Part shown: one piece after another, positions 26,260-33,775 of the stretch
Layout of the letters: each line of letters starts with the position of its first letter
Numbering within the stretch: the first letter of the stretch is position 1
Assembly: GCA_017467265.1 (NCBI GenBank)
Contig: JAFTSO010000045.1
Span: 1 to 35,756 of the forward strand
Length of the DNA stretch: 35,756 bases
Reading direction: 5' to 3'
Source of the DNA: Clostridia bacterium
Lineage (GTDB): Bacteria; Bacillota; Clostridia; Christensenellales; Borkfalkiaceae
Program-made: the position numbers and the translations under genes
Notes under the pieces: generated by a model
The model's input: the letters and a program-made list of their open reading frames with translations, nothing else
The model's database searches: none
Told to the model about the DNA's origin: nothing

Positions 26260-27447
26260 TTACCATTCTAATTCAATAACAAGCGGCTCGTTTTCAAATT
26301 CGTCGCAAGGTATATTCGTCAGCGAAAGCGTCGGACCGTTCGCACGTCCGTGCGCGCCACCCCAACCAGGGAGCAACCCAAAACGAATCCCGAGCTCCCT
26401 GCCGTCATTGACGAGCCGCGCCGACTTCGGCGGAAATGCAGGCGCGATTTCAAAATTCACCGATGACGAAATCGAGCCTTCGTACAGATGTAGATACGTC
26501 TTGTCCTTCTTTACCGTTGCTATGCAAGCCGTATGCTGCAATTTCACCACGAACGGATAGGGCTCGTGATCTTCTAAAACACCACCCATACGAACGTACC
26601 AATCCCCCACTCGTTCGAGCACGTGCCGTGCTCTTTCGGGGATTTTACCGTTTGGCATCGGTCCAACGTTTAGCAAATAACTGCCACCCATTGCCATTAT
26701 CTTATCGATACTCTGCGTTAAGAATCGCACGGAGAAATAATCTTCGTCCGCACGATACCCCCACGCCTGTTCGCCCACCGACTGACACGCCTCGGTCATA
26801 CGCGTAAAACGTTCCCCGTTCGGCACGTCCCGTTCGGGCGTGGAAAAATCTCCTTTATCCCAACCGCGATCGTTGATCAAAATCTCCGGTTGCAACGAGC
26901 GCACGTACGCGTTCATACTTTCGTCCAAAATATTCGGCGGAATATCCCAAAACAGCGTGTATATCTTGCCATACCCCGTCAACAGCTCGCGGAGTTGATT
27001 TTTTACGTATTCGCGATATTTCACGAGATCCGCTTTCTCGGGATAACGACAGCGCCATTGATGGGTAGACTGCGGATTATAGGAGTTCTCGTGATGCCAG
27101 TCGGGGTTAGAATAATAGAGCGAAAGGCGCATACCGTACTTTGCACAAGCCTCCGAGAGCATCTTCAAAACATCCTTTCCGTACGGCGTGTTCATCACGT
27201 TGTAATCGGTATATTTCGTATCCCACATACAGAATCCATCGTGGTGTTTTGCTGTGAAACAAATATATTGCATACCTGCGGTCTTCGCGATACGTACCCA
27301 CTCCTCGGGGTCGAATTCGGTAGGGTTAAAGGTATGCACCAGCTTGTCGTATTCTTCAAAGGGAATATCATACCGCGCCAAAGCCTGCTCGTGCAGACCT
27401 GTCGCCGCATAAATACCCCAATGAATAAACATACCGAACTTGTTCAT
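26260..27447 (-). CDS. Intracellular alpha-L-fucosidase, GH29
   Basis: The product is 395 residues from the ATG at 27445-27447. A TTG one codon upstream is possible, but AGGAG spacing favours the ATG. Family marks in order: KFGMFIHWGIYA at the N-terminus, CFTAKHHDGFCMWDTKYTDYN near 65-85, LSLYYSNPDWH near 112, LFWDIPPN near 163 (likely nucleophile Asp), ILINDRGW and GDFSTPERDVP near 185-205, and GSYLLNVGPMPNGKI near 255. It releases alpha-L-fucose from glycans. There is no signal peptide, so it should act on imported oligosaccharides in the cytoplasm. It lies 92 bp after the GH1 gene with no promoter or terminator seen between them, so the two probably share a transcript that ends at the strong terminator below 26,240. 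Confidence 0.93.
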   Translation of the reverse strand: MNKFGMFIHWGIYAATGLHEQALARYDIPFEEYDKLVHTFNPTEFDPEEWVRIAKTAGMQYICFTAKHHDGFCMWDTKYTDYNVMNTPYGKDVLKMLSEACAKYGMRLSLYYSNPDWHHENSYNPQSTHQWRCRYPEKADLVKYREYVKNQLRELLTGYGKIYTLFWDIPPNILDESMNAYVRSLQPEILINDRGWDKGDFSTPERDVPNGERFTRMTEACQSVGEQAWGYRADEDYFSVRFLTQSIDKIMAMGGSYLLNVGPMPNGKIPERARHVLERVGDWYVRMGGVLEDHEPYPFVVKLQHTACIATVKKDKTYLHLYEGSISSSVNFEIAPAFPPKSARLVNDGRELGIRFGLLPGWGGAHGRANGPTLSLTNIPCDEFENEPLVIELEW

Positions 27448-27485
27448 CAATATTCTCCTACGTTCTTATATATTTGCAAAATTTC

Positions 27486-27535
27486 GCCGCGCGGCTATTC
27501 AGTCCGCGCGGCATTTTGGCGCGACACGCGTCGCG
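27486..27535. other. Two GC-rich hairpins between GH1 and GH29
   Basis: A 9-bp perfect stem (27486-27494 with 27504-27512) and a 6-bp stem (27520-27525 with 27530-27535) lie in the gap between GH1 and GH29. On the minus transcript neither is followed by a T-run. They may set different mRNA levels for the two enzymes by processing or stability. Confidence 0.5.
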
Positions 27536-27539
27536 TTCA

Positions 27540-28850
27540 TTACAATTTTTTACCGTTCGTTTTAATGATTTTTGCGTAATCGTACGCCGAGTCTTTCAAC
27601 GTTCTTTCCCCCGTAGGATAGTCCACGTAGATCAACCCAAAGCGCGGCGTATAACCCTTTGCCCACTCAAAATTGTCCATAATCGACCAGTACTGATAGC
27701 CAAGCACGGGAATATTTTCGTCCGTCGCACGGCGCAAACCACGCAAATATCTATGTACGAAATCGATACGCTGGGGATCGTGCACTTTTCCGTCCAGCAT
27801 CTTGAAATCGATATTCGCCATACCGTTTTCCGTGATCATAATCGGCAAGCCGTATCTCTCATAGCAGAAACGCGCCCCCCAATACAGGCATTCAGGCGTG
27901 ATATGCCAATCCATCGCCGTACGGGGAAATCCTGCATACGCACGGGGATTCGATTCGTATTTCGGTGCGCCGTACCCATCTGCATTATACATATTAAACG
28001 CCATAAAATCCAAAGGCTGGCAAATAATTTTCAAATCTTCGTCGCTCAAATAATCCGTCCCCACTTGACGCTTGCCAAGATAAATGGGATCTGCCCACCA
28101 AGAACAAAAATATGGTCTGGGCGTTTCAAAGGTAGAAACCCTAGCCTTTTCAATTTCTTCGGGCGTTTCGTCCGCAGGCGAAGTCACACACGCCGCCTGT
28201 GCCGTACTGATCTTAATCGGACGGCTCGCCACTTCACGCATTTTCATTACCGCTTTGCCGTGCGCCAGCATCACGTTGCGTGTGATCGCCTTCACGCGAT
28301 CTTCTGACAGCTGTAAAAACGGAGCGTGTGCACCGCTTTCATACCCGGCAGGAATAAAACACTCCGGCTCGTTAAAGGTCAGCCAGTATTCGATTTTGCC
28401 CGAGAGCGACTTTACGCACGCCTCGGCGTATTCCACAAAATACTCGACGTTCTCTTCCTTTTCCCAGCCGCCTTTATCAAACAGCCACATCGGCATATCC
28501 CAGTGATAGAGCGTACACATAGGCACAATACCTGCCTTAATGAGCTCGTCCACAAGGTTGTGGTAAAACTGCAACCCCTTTTCATTGACCTTGCCGCTAT
28601 CGTCAGGGAAAATACGCGCCCAGCTAATCGAAAAACGGTAGCTCTTCAAGCCCATTTTTTTCATCAACGCCACGTCTTCTTTGTAGCGGTGATAATGGTC
28701 GCAAGCCACCTTGCCGTCTTCGCCGTTATCCACGTGCCCTTTCGCAAACGCATCCCAAATATTGAGTGTTTTTCCATCCTCTAAATACGCGCCTTCTACC
28801 TGATGCGCCGCACTCGCCGCGCCCCAAAGAAAATCCTTTGCAAATGCCAT
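27540..28850 (-). CDS. Beta-glucosidase, GH1, cytoplasmic
   Basis: The product is 436 residues, the usual GH1 length. Seen: FLWGAASAAHQVEGA at the N-terminus, YRFSISWARIFP near 70, the acid/base Glu in WLTFNEPE near 165, and the nucleophile Glu in PIMITENGMAN near 340-350. Near 400 the substrate-recognition segment reads DNFEWAKGYTPRFGL. The Glu-Trp here is typical of enzymes on unphosphorylated sugars rather than 6-phospho-glucosidases, which usually carry Ser at this place (established for the family). This fits ABC import rather than a PTS. There is no signal peptide. AAGGAG precedes the ATG, and a strong promoter with two TGCAATA sites is directly upstream, pointing to control by the nearby AraC-type regulator. 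Confidence 0.94.
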   Translation of the reverse strand: MAFAKDFLWGAASAAHQVEGAYLEDGKTLNIWDAFAKGHVDNGEDGKVACDHYHRYKEDVALMKKMGLKSYRFSISWARIFPDDSGKVNEKGLQFYHNLVDELIKAGIVPMCTLYHWDMPMWLFDKGGWEKEENVEYFVEYAEACVKSLSGKIEYWLTFNEPECFIPAGYESGAHAPFLQLSEDRVKAITRNVMLAHGKAVMKMREVASRPIKISTAQAACVTSPADETPEEIEKARVSTFETPRPYFCSWWADPIYLGKRQVGTDYLSDEDLKIICQPLDFMAFNMYNADGYGAPKYESNPRAYAGFPRTAMDWHITPECLYWGARFCYERYGLPIMITENGMANIDFKMLDGKVHDPQRIDFVHRYLRGLRRATDENIPVLGYQYWSIMDNFEWAKGYTPRFGLIYVDYPTGERTLKDSAYDYAKIIKTNGKKL

Positions 28851-28894
28851 AGCTTTATACTCCTTGATGTTTTGCCTTTTGAACAGCCATCGGT

Positions 28895-28923
28895 ATTATA
28901 GCATACGAATTGTAAAATGTAAA
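28895..28923 (-). promoter_or_regulatory. Sigma-A promoter of the GH1/GH29 operon
   Basis: TTTACA (28918-28923), a 17-bp spacer and TATAAT (28895-28900) on the minus strand, 44 bp before the GH1 start codon. Confidence 0.82.
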
Positions 28924-28943
28924 TACCTTTTCACGAAAAAAAA

Positions 28944-28973
28944 TATTGCATTTTTTACGTTTATCTTATTGCA
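28944..28973 (-). promoter_or_regulatory. Pair of TGCAATA sites upstream of GH1 (candidate AraC operator)
   Basis: Direct repeats of TGCAATA at 28944-28950 and 28967-28973 are 23 bp apart. The nearer one is 20 bp above the -35 box. Both are preceded by A-runs. AraC activators commonly bind tandem direct repeats just upstream of the -35 box. Confidence 0.5.
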
Positions 28974-28977
28974 ATTT

Positions 28978-29997
28978 TTACACCGTTTTCACAGTATATC
29001 CCATTGCGGAAACGGTAATTATTACACTGCCGTGCACGTCCGTGCGATAAATTTCTGCGCCCGATTCGGTCAACCTACCCAGTACCGCATTTGTCGGATC
29101 TCCGTAAGGATTATTCCGTCCGCAAGAAATCACCGCCGTCGCCGCCGATACGTATTCTAAAAAATCCCAGCTGTTTGCATTTTTTCCACCGTGATGCGAC
29201 ACTTTAAGCACGTCCAAATCACGTAGCGAAACGCCGATTTTGTCATACAAACCAAGCGTATCGCCGAGCACGAGTTCACGCTCCACTTCTTGGGGAGCAT
29301 CCCCCGTAAACAAGGTACGTATGCCTGCATATTCCAAATACACAACCGAAGAATAATAGTTATCATCCGTTTCTTCATCCCCCGATTCGGACGAAATTAC
29401 ATCTTCCACATCTTCGCTGTGCGGATACAAAAAAGAGATCTGGAAAGGATATTCTTCGCGCACAGACGTGATATTCTCCAGCTTTCGCGAAGAATACGCC
29501 CACGTGCAATCGCTCTGCGTAAGTGTGTCGAATAACCGCGCGTACGCACTGCCCTTTTCTGGGTTGGATAGGGGCAGGTACGCGTTCACGACCTTTTTAT
29601 ACTTGACAATTTCGTTCAAACCGCCACAATGATCAACGTCGGCGTGGGTGACAATGAGATAATCAATCGTGTTGATTTTTAAGGCGTTGAGATGGCGCAG
29701 GACTTTCTTTTCCGTCGATTTTTTGCTGTTCCCACCATCAATAAGCATCGTCTTGCCATCGGGTAATTCCACCAACGTGCAATCACCTTGCCCTACGTCG
29801 ATGAAATGGATACGGAGCTCGCCATCAGCGCGCCGCGCAATCTTTGGCAGATTGACGTAGTATTTCCACGTGACGGGCGGCACGATCGCCGAAAAGATAG
29901 ACAGCCCTGCAATGCAAAGCAAAAGGATACCCAGCAGTACCCTTTTGAGAAGTTTTTTCTTTCTCTCCGTTTTTTCCTTTTCTGCTCGGTATCCCAT
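28978..29997 (-). CDS. Membrane-anchored ComEC/Rec2-like metallo-beta-lactamase-fold hydrolase
   Basis: The product is 339 residues. A basic N-terminal tail is followed by one membrane helix (about 19-40), so the rest should face outside. The metallo-beta-lactamase fold is marked by HFIDVGQGDCTLVELPDGKTMLIDGGN (about 64-91), the metal motif THADVDHCGG (about 117-126), LFTGDAP (about 228) and the late VSHHGGKNANS (about 265). These are the features of the C-terminal domain of ComEC, here as a stand-alone protein. It is not evidence of competence on its own, since the channel part is absent. Such proteins may hydrolyse extracellular nucleic acid or phosphodiesters (inference). The ribosome site is weak (GGAAG). 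It starts 24 bp after mrp and probably shares its promoter; no terminator follows before the GH1 operator. Confidence 0.88.
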   Translation of the reverse strand: MGYRAEKEKTERKKKLLKRVLLGILLLCIAGLSIFSAIVPPVTWKYYVNLPKIARRADGELRIHFIDVGQGDCTLVELPDGKTMLIDGGNSKKSTEKKVLRHLNALKINTIDYLIVTHADVDHCGGLNEIVKYKKVVNAYLPLSNPEKGSAYARLFDTLTQSDCTWAYSSRKLENITSVREEYPFQISFLYPHSEDVEDVISSESGDEETDDNYYSSVVYLEYAGIRTLFTGDAPQEVERELVLGDTLGLYDKIGVSLRDLDVLKVSHHGGKNANSWDFLEYVSAATAVISCGRNNPYGDPTNAVLGRLTESGAEIYRTDVHGSVIITVSAMGYTVKTV

Positions 29998-30021
29998 CGT
30001 TTTGTCTTCCGTATAATAGAA

Positions 30022-30864
30022 TTATTGTTCAGTTTTCGACGGCGCTTTTTCAATCATTTTGAACACGTCGGCGAGCGCCGATGCATCGTAATCTTCTATC
30101 CTGCCTGCGTCGGCTAATTTGGATATATTCCCGTCCAAAGGCATCTTTGCCACGGACGGTATGCCGTATTCCGCCGCGATTTCTTCCGCCTTGCTATGCC
30201 CGAATACTTCCATCTTTTTACCGCAATCAGGGCAAACGAGATAGCTCATATTTTCTACAAGGCCAAGCACGGGCATGTGCATAATCTTCGCCATATTCAC
30301 AGCCTTTTCCACCACCATTTTGACAAGATCTTGGGGGGTGGTGACGATGACGATGCCCGAAATGGGAATACTCTGGAACACGGTCAGGGGTACGTCGCCC
30401 GTTCCGGGGGGCATATCGATAAAGAGCAGATCAACGTCCTTCCAAATAACGTCCGTCCAAAACTGCATTACCGTGCCCGAAATGACCATGCCGCGCCAAA
30501 TGACGGGGGACGTCTCGTCGTCAAGCAGTAAATTCATCGAAACCATCTGCATTCCCGACGGGGAAATGACGGTGTTGATGCCCTTCTCGTCACCCGTGAT
30601 ACGCTCGGTCACACCGAACATATGCGGAATAGACGGGCCTGTGATATCCGCGTCCATAATCCCAACGGACAAGCCTTGTTTTTGGGCGTACGACGCCAAA
30701 AGCGAAGTCGTGAGTGATTTCCCCACGCCGCCCTTGCCGCTGACAACGCCGATTACTTTCTTGATTTTTGATTTTTTATGCGGCTGTTTGAGCAAACTTT
30801 CTTCCTTTCTGGATGAGCAGTTTGACGAACAACTAGAACAATTATGCGAACATTTTTCTGACAT
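30022..30864 (-). CDS. mrp: Mrp/NBP35-family Fe-S cluster carrier ATPase
   Basis: The product is 280 residues from the ATG at 30862-30864, which has GGAAGGTGA upstream; a longer in-frame start at 30918 overlaps the -35 box and is unlikely. The N-terminus carries a CxxxCxxCxxxC cluster (CSHNCSSCSSNC) seen in many clostridial Mrp proteins. The P-loop is deviant Walker A, GKGGVGKS (near residue 42), followed by GIMDADITGPS and FIDMPPGTGD. A CPDCGKK pair near 214-220 is the site expected to bind the bridging 4Fe-4S cluster between two subunits. The role is transfer of Fe-S clusters to apo-proteins in the cytosol (established for the family). It is the first gene of a two-gene unit with the ComEC-like hydrolase. 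Confidence 0.94.
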   Translation of the reverse strand: MSEKCSHNCSSCSSNCSSRKEESLLKQPHKKSKIKKVIGVVSGKGGVGKSLTTSLLASYAQKQGLSVGIMDADITGPSIPHMFGVTERITGDEKGINTVISPSGMQMVSMNLLLDDETSPVIWRGMVISGTVMQFWTDVIWKDVDLLFIDMPPGTGDVPLTVFQSIPISGIVIVTTPQDLVKMVVEKAVNMAKIMHMPVLGLVENMSYLVCPDCGKKMEVFGHSKAEEIAAEYGIPSVAKMPLDGNISKLADAGRIEDYDASALADVFKMIEKAPSKTEQ

Positions 30865-30888
30865 AGCAATCACCTTCCATTTCTTCTT

Positions 30889-30918
30889 ATTATACCCCTT
30901 TTTGTCGAATATTGTCAA
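30889..30918 (-). promoter_or_regulatory. Sigma-A promoter of mrp
   Basis: TTGACA (30913-30918), an 18-bp spacer and TATAAT (30889-30894) on the minus strand. It is divergent from the SRP RNA promoter. Confidence 0.85.
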
Positions 30919-31010
30919 CCGTTAGAGCGGAAAAAATAGCCAAAAAGCCGTTTTTGACAAAATCTTTCCCCCAACGAAATGCAAACCGTACGAAAAAGCC
31001 GCAAAAACGG

Positions 31011-31039
31011 TTGCTTTCCGCCTAAAAATAGTGTATAAT
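31011..31039 (+). promoter_or_regulatory. Sigma-A promoter of the SRP RNA gene
   Basis: TTGCTT (31011-31016), a 17-bp spacer and TATAAT (31034-31039) on the plus strand; the RNA is expected to begin 6-7 bp downstream. Confidence 0.8.
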
Positions 31040-31044
31040 AAATA

Positions 31045-31319
31045 GGCTGCGCGTAGGTGGGGAGTTAGCGGCACCCTGTATCTGCAATCCGCTATAGCAG
31101 AGCTGAAAGCCTTTCTCGACGAGGTTTATGGGAGGTTTGCGCGCCGTAAGGAACGTTGATCGCAAGGTCTTATGCAACGTAATGCCGTGAACCGTGTCAG
31201 GACAGGAATGTAGCAGCTCTAAGCGGATGTTTGCGTGTGCCATAAGGTAGCTTTGCAGGAGTCACCTGCGGCGTTTCCACTTCGGTAAATTTCGGCAAAA
31301 AAGGATCGCGCAGTTTTTT
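31045..31319 (+). ncRNA. ffs: Signal recognition particle RNA, large bacterial type with Alu domain
   Basis: The RNA is about 275 nt, close to the Bacillus subtilis 6S-like SRP RNA. The 5' region reads GGGGAGTTAGCGGCACCCTG and CTGCAATCCGCTATAGCAG, matching the Alu domain of Gram-positive SRP RNA (helices 2-4). The apical helix 8 is at about 31190-31225: GTCAGGACAGGAATG then TAGCAGC, with the GGAA tetraloop and the asymmetric loop that binds Ffh. The 5' end CTGCGCG (31047-31053) pairs with CGCGCAG (31307-31313), followed by T6, so both ends are defined. With Ffh it targets membrane and secreted proteins to the Sec system. The open frames that cross this region are spurious. Confidence 0.95.
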
Positions 31320-31393
31320 GTTTTTCGGGCTTTTTAATAAAAACCCCCTATACGTGTCGCGACCAAGCGTAGCATTAACACAAAATAGAGCAC

Positions 31394-31436
31394 GAGCGCC
31401 ATCGAAAAACAAGCGTTTTCCGATGGCGCTCTTTTT
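31394..31436 (+). terminator. Strong intrinsic terminator downstream of the SRP RNA
   Basis: An 11-bp perfect stem (31394-31404 with 31421-31431) is followed by T5. It backs up the T-run at the SRP RNA 3' end. The stretch between 31320 and 31393 has no gene. Confidence 0.8.
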
Positions 31437-31457
31437 ATATCAATCGGCAAAAAAACT

Positions 31458-31488
31458 CCGCCGATAACATCAGTATCGACGGTTTTTT
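31458..31488. terminator. Bidirectional terminator downstream of dinB
   Basis: A 9-bp stem with one mismatch (31458-31466 with 31474-31482) has T6 on the plus side and a run of seven A's on the other, which gives T7 for dinB transcripts coming from the minus strand. Confidence 0.78.
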
Positions 31489-31523
31489 ACTTTTTATACC
31501 TTTATTGTACCCTTTTTTAAGAT

Positions 31524-32756
31524 TTAATCTTTTTTCCCCCGGATGTCTAACCCGTTGAGCTTTTCGTCTTCAATCACCAGTCCTCGCTGCACCGTGGCAT
31601 ATCCGTATTTTTCGCGGAGCTTTGCAATCGCGTTCTCCGCACGCTCCCGCCGCTGATACCCGTCCTTTTCCCCGCTTATCATCTCGTCCAAGCGGAGCTG
31701 CTCCACGTGATAATCAAACCCCGAAACGGTAATCCCTAGCATACGTACACGTGTGCCGAGCGGAATATGCCGACAGAACAGCTCGTACGCAGCTTTGGCA
31801 ATATCGCCGCAAAGGGCGGTGGGCGTCACCTTTGTTTGGCAGGTCGTATCCTGCAATTTTTCGTTCCGCACGACAATATGTACGGTATTCGCGCGGCCTA
31901 CGTCCGCGTCACGGAGCCTGCCTGCGACACTCTCTGCAATCGCATAAAACCAACGCTTGATCTCTTCACGGTCGGTGACGTCTTTGGCAAGTGTCGTGGA
32001 ATTGCCCACCGATTTTAGATCTTCCTTGTCCTTTTCCGCACAAACGGGTTCGTTGTCTTCGCCGCGCGCGTAAATGCGGAGCTGCCTACCCCGTTTGCCT
32101 AACGCCCTTGTCAACAATGCTTCGTCCGTAACGGCAAGTTCGCCGATTGTACGAATTCCGAGCCTGTACAGGCTCTCCGCCGTCGCTTTGCCGACGAACA
32201 ACAAATCGGTCACAGGCAAACACCATACCTTTTGTCGGTAATCCTCTCTCGTGATCTCCGTCACCGCGTCTGGCTTTTTCATTTCCGAAGCGAGCTTTGC
32301 AAACACCTTGTTAAAGCTCACCCCGACGGACACCGTTACGCCTAATTCTTCCTTGACTTCTTTGCGGATACGCTCCGCAATCGTCCTACCGTCGCCAAAG
32401 AGCAACGTACTCTCCGTCATATCCAGCGAACACTCGTCAATGCTACACTCTTCGATTATATCCGTGTAGCGGCTATAAATCTCCACTACGCGCGCAGAAT
32501 ACCGCTTGTATTCGTGATAATGCGAACCGACCATCTGCATGTCGGGGCACTTTTTTAGCGCGGAATACACCGTTTCCGCCGTTTTAATGCCGTATTTCTT
32601 CGCCTCTTCATTCTTCGCAAGCACAATCCCGTGCCGTTCTTTGGGATCGCCACAAACAATCAGCGGTTTTCCTGCCAACGACGGATTGAGCGCAATCTCC
32701 ACCGAGGCAAAAAAATTATTTAGGTCAGAGTGCAAAATTACGCGTTCCCGTTCCAT
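31524..32756 (-). CDS. dinB: DNA polymerase IV (Y-family, DinB)
   Basis: The product is 410 residues. The ATG at 32754-32756 has AGGAGGT 4-5 nt upstream and is preferred over an in-frame start at 32792. Seen: the catalytic palm motif HSDLNNFFASVE at residues 9-20, a YSALKKCPDM segment, the second catalytic motif CSIDECSLDMT near 102-111, the TVSVGVSFNKVFAKLASEMKKPD stretch and helix-hairpin-helix DNA binding near 180-215. The C-terminal little-finger domain is present, so it is full length. It copies damaged templates with low fidelity. It follows the thioredoxin-reductase-like gene by 57 bp and ends at a terminator. No clear LexA-type box was seen. Confidence 0.94.
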   Translation of the reverse strand: MERERVILHSDLNNFFASVEIALNPSLAGKPLIVCGDPKERHGIVLAKNEEAKKYGIKTAETVYSALKKCPDMQMVGSHYHEYKRYSARVVEIYSRYTDIIEECSIDECSLDMTESTLLFGDGRTIAERIRKEVKEELGVTVSVGVSFNKVFAKLASEMKKPDAVTEITREDYRQKVWCLPVTDLLFVGKATAESLYRLGIRTIGELAVTDEALLTRALGKRGRQLRIYARGEDNEPVCAEKDKEDLKSVGNSTTLAKDVTDREEIKRWFYAIAESVAGRLRDADVGRANTVHIVVRNEKLQDTTCQTKVTPTALCGDIAKAAYELFCRHIPLGTRVRMLGITVSGFDYHVEQLRLDEMISGEKDGYQRRERAENAIAKLREKYGYATVQRGLVIEDEKLNGLDIRGKKD

Positions 32757-32813
32757 TTTTACCTCCTGTGAGTGTTCCTTGTTTTTGCGCACAAGATTCC
32801 GTTCTATGTGCGT

Positions 32814-33677
32814 TTACAGATATTTACTAACCGAGTGCGCTGCGACGTTCCCTTCCCCCACCGCTTTTGCGTATTGATAAGGTCTGCCCGTGCAGTCCCC
32901 AGCGGCAAAACAGCCCGAAAGGTTGGTGGACATATCACGATCAACGACCACGTGCCCGTCTTTTACGTCCAAACCGCCCATCAAAATAGCAGGCGAAACA
33001 CACTCACGGAGCATAAAAACGCCGTCCACGGCAAGTTCTTTGGGGAGATTTTGCGACGGTGGCATCGCAAACACAATCTTTTCCACCCGTTTTGCACCGT
33101 CGATTTTTTGGGGCATTTTACGGATGATTTCGACGTTCTCACGATTGATCGCCACATCCTTATACATCGCAATCAAATAGACTTTGGCAGCAATATCCGA
33201 CAAATATTCAATTTCGTGTTCCAACCGTTTGGACGTGCAAAATACGGCGATCGTTTTGTCCTTGTATAAAAATCCGTCGCACGTAGCGCAATAGCTAACA
33301 CCACGTCCTAAAAAGGTCTCTTCGCCGTCAATTTGTTTGACACTTTCCACACCACAAGCAAGGATCACCGTGCGACTCTCATACGTCTTTTGATCGTTCG
33401 TAAGGACGGCAAATTTATCCTTCAACGCGTACACGCCCCCCACCTTTTCGTTTATTATCTCGATATTTTCATCTGCGAGTTGGGTTTGCAAAGCGTGTGC
33501 AAATTGCTTACCCGTCACACCCGACAGACCGGGATAATTGCGAATCATCTCCGCTTTTTCGATCTTTTCGCTCAAACTCGGCGAGCCGAACAACAAAAAA
33601 CTCTTGCCGTTCGCCTTTAAGGTAAGCGCCGCTGAAATACCAGCTACGCCGCTACCGATAATAATACAATCAGTCAT
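32814..33677 (-). CDS. Thioredoxin-reductase-like flavoprotein, possibly ferredoxin-dependent (FFTR type)
   Basis: The product is 287 residues from the ATG at 33675-33677 (AAGGAGA upstream; longer frame rejected). The FAD-binding N-terminus IIIGSGVAGISAALT, the redox-active CATC (YCATCDG, near 130) and the C-terminal FAD motif CFAAGDCTGRPYQYAKAVGEG are intact. The NAD(P)H domain is not: where TrxB has GGGxSA this protein has VFCTSKRLEHE, and the HRRxxxR motif is replaced by MYKDVAINREN. Loss of both motifs is the hallmark reported for ferredoxin-dependent flavin thioredoxin reductases of clostridia, so the electron donor may be ferredoxin rather than NADPH (inference). It should reduce thioredoxin or a similar dithiol protein in the cytosol. 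It has its own promoter and is 57 bp before dinB. Confidence 0.85.
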   Translation of the reverse strand: MTDCIIIGSGVAGISAALTLKANGKSFLLFGSPSLSEKIEKAEMIRNYPGLSGVTGKQFAHALQTQLADENIEIINEKVGGVYALKDKFAVLTNDQKTYESRTVILACGVESVKQIDGEETFLGRGVSYCATCDGFLYKDKTIAVFCTSKRLEHEIEYLSDIAAKVYLIAMYKDVAINRENVEIIRKMPQKIDGAKRVEKIVFAMPPSQNLPKELAVDGVFMLRECVSPAILMGGLDVKDGHVVVDRDMSTNLSGCFAAGDCTGRPYQYAKAVGEGNVAAHSVSKYL

Positions 33678-33698
33678 AATCTTTCTCCTTACGAGAAC

Positions 33699-33727
33699 AG
33701 TATACCATCTTTTATTAAAAAATGCAA
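33699..33727 (-). promoter_or_regulatory. Sigma-A promoter of the thioredoxin-reductase-like gene
   Basis: TTGCAT (33722-33727), a 17-bp spacer and TATACT (33699-33704) on the minus strand. Confidence 0.75.
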
Positions 33728-33746
33728 CTTCCTTTTTATACCAAAA

Positions 33747-33774
33747 CACCTCGGTTTTCCCGAGGCGTTTTTTT
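33747..33774. terminator. Intrinsic terminator after the SPFH gene
   Basis: An 8-bp stem CACCTCGG/CCGAGGCG (one G-U) has a 5-nt loop, T7 on the plus side and T4 on the minus side, directly after the SPFH gene stop. Confidence 0.75.
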
Positions 33775-33775
33775 C

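Noticed and set aside
27540..28850. GH1 as a 6-phospho-beta-glucosidase
   Set aside because: The substrate loop reads NFEWAKGY instead of the Ser-containing version expected for phospho-sugar enzymes, and there is no PTS gene nearby.
28978..29997. Calling the metallo-beta-lactamase-fold protein a DNA-uptake (ComEC) protein
   Set aside because: Only the hydrolase domain and one membrane helix are present; the competence channel domain is missing.
30022..30918. Longer start for Mrp at 30918 (also longer starts for the thioredoxin-reductase-like gene, SPFH, nfeD and dinB)
   Set aside because: The extensions overlap promoters or the upstream gene and lack ribosome binding sites; the internal ATGs have good ones and match family N-termini.
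31022..31412. Short open frames across 31022-31412
   Set aside because: They lie on the opposite strand of, or next to, the SRP RNA and have no coding signals.
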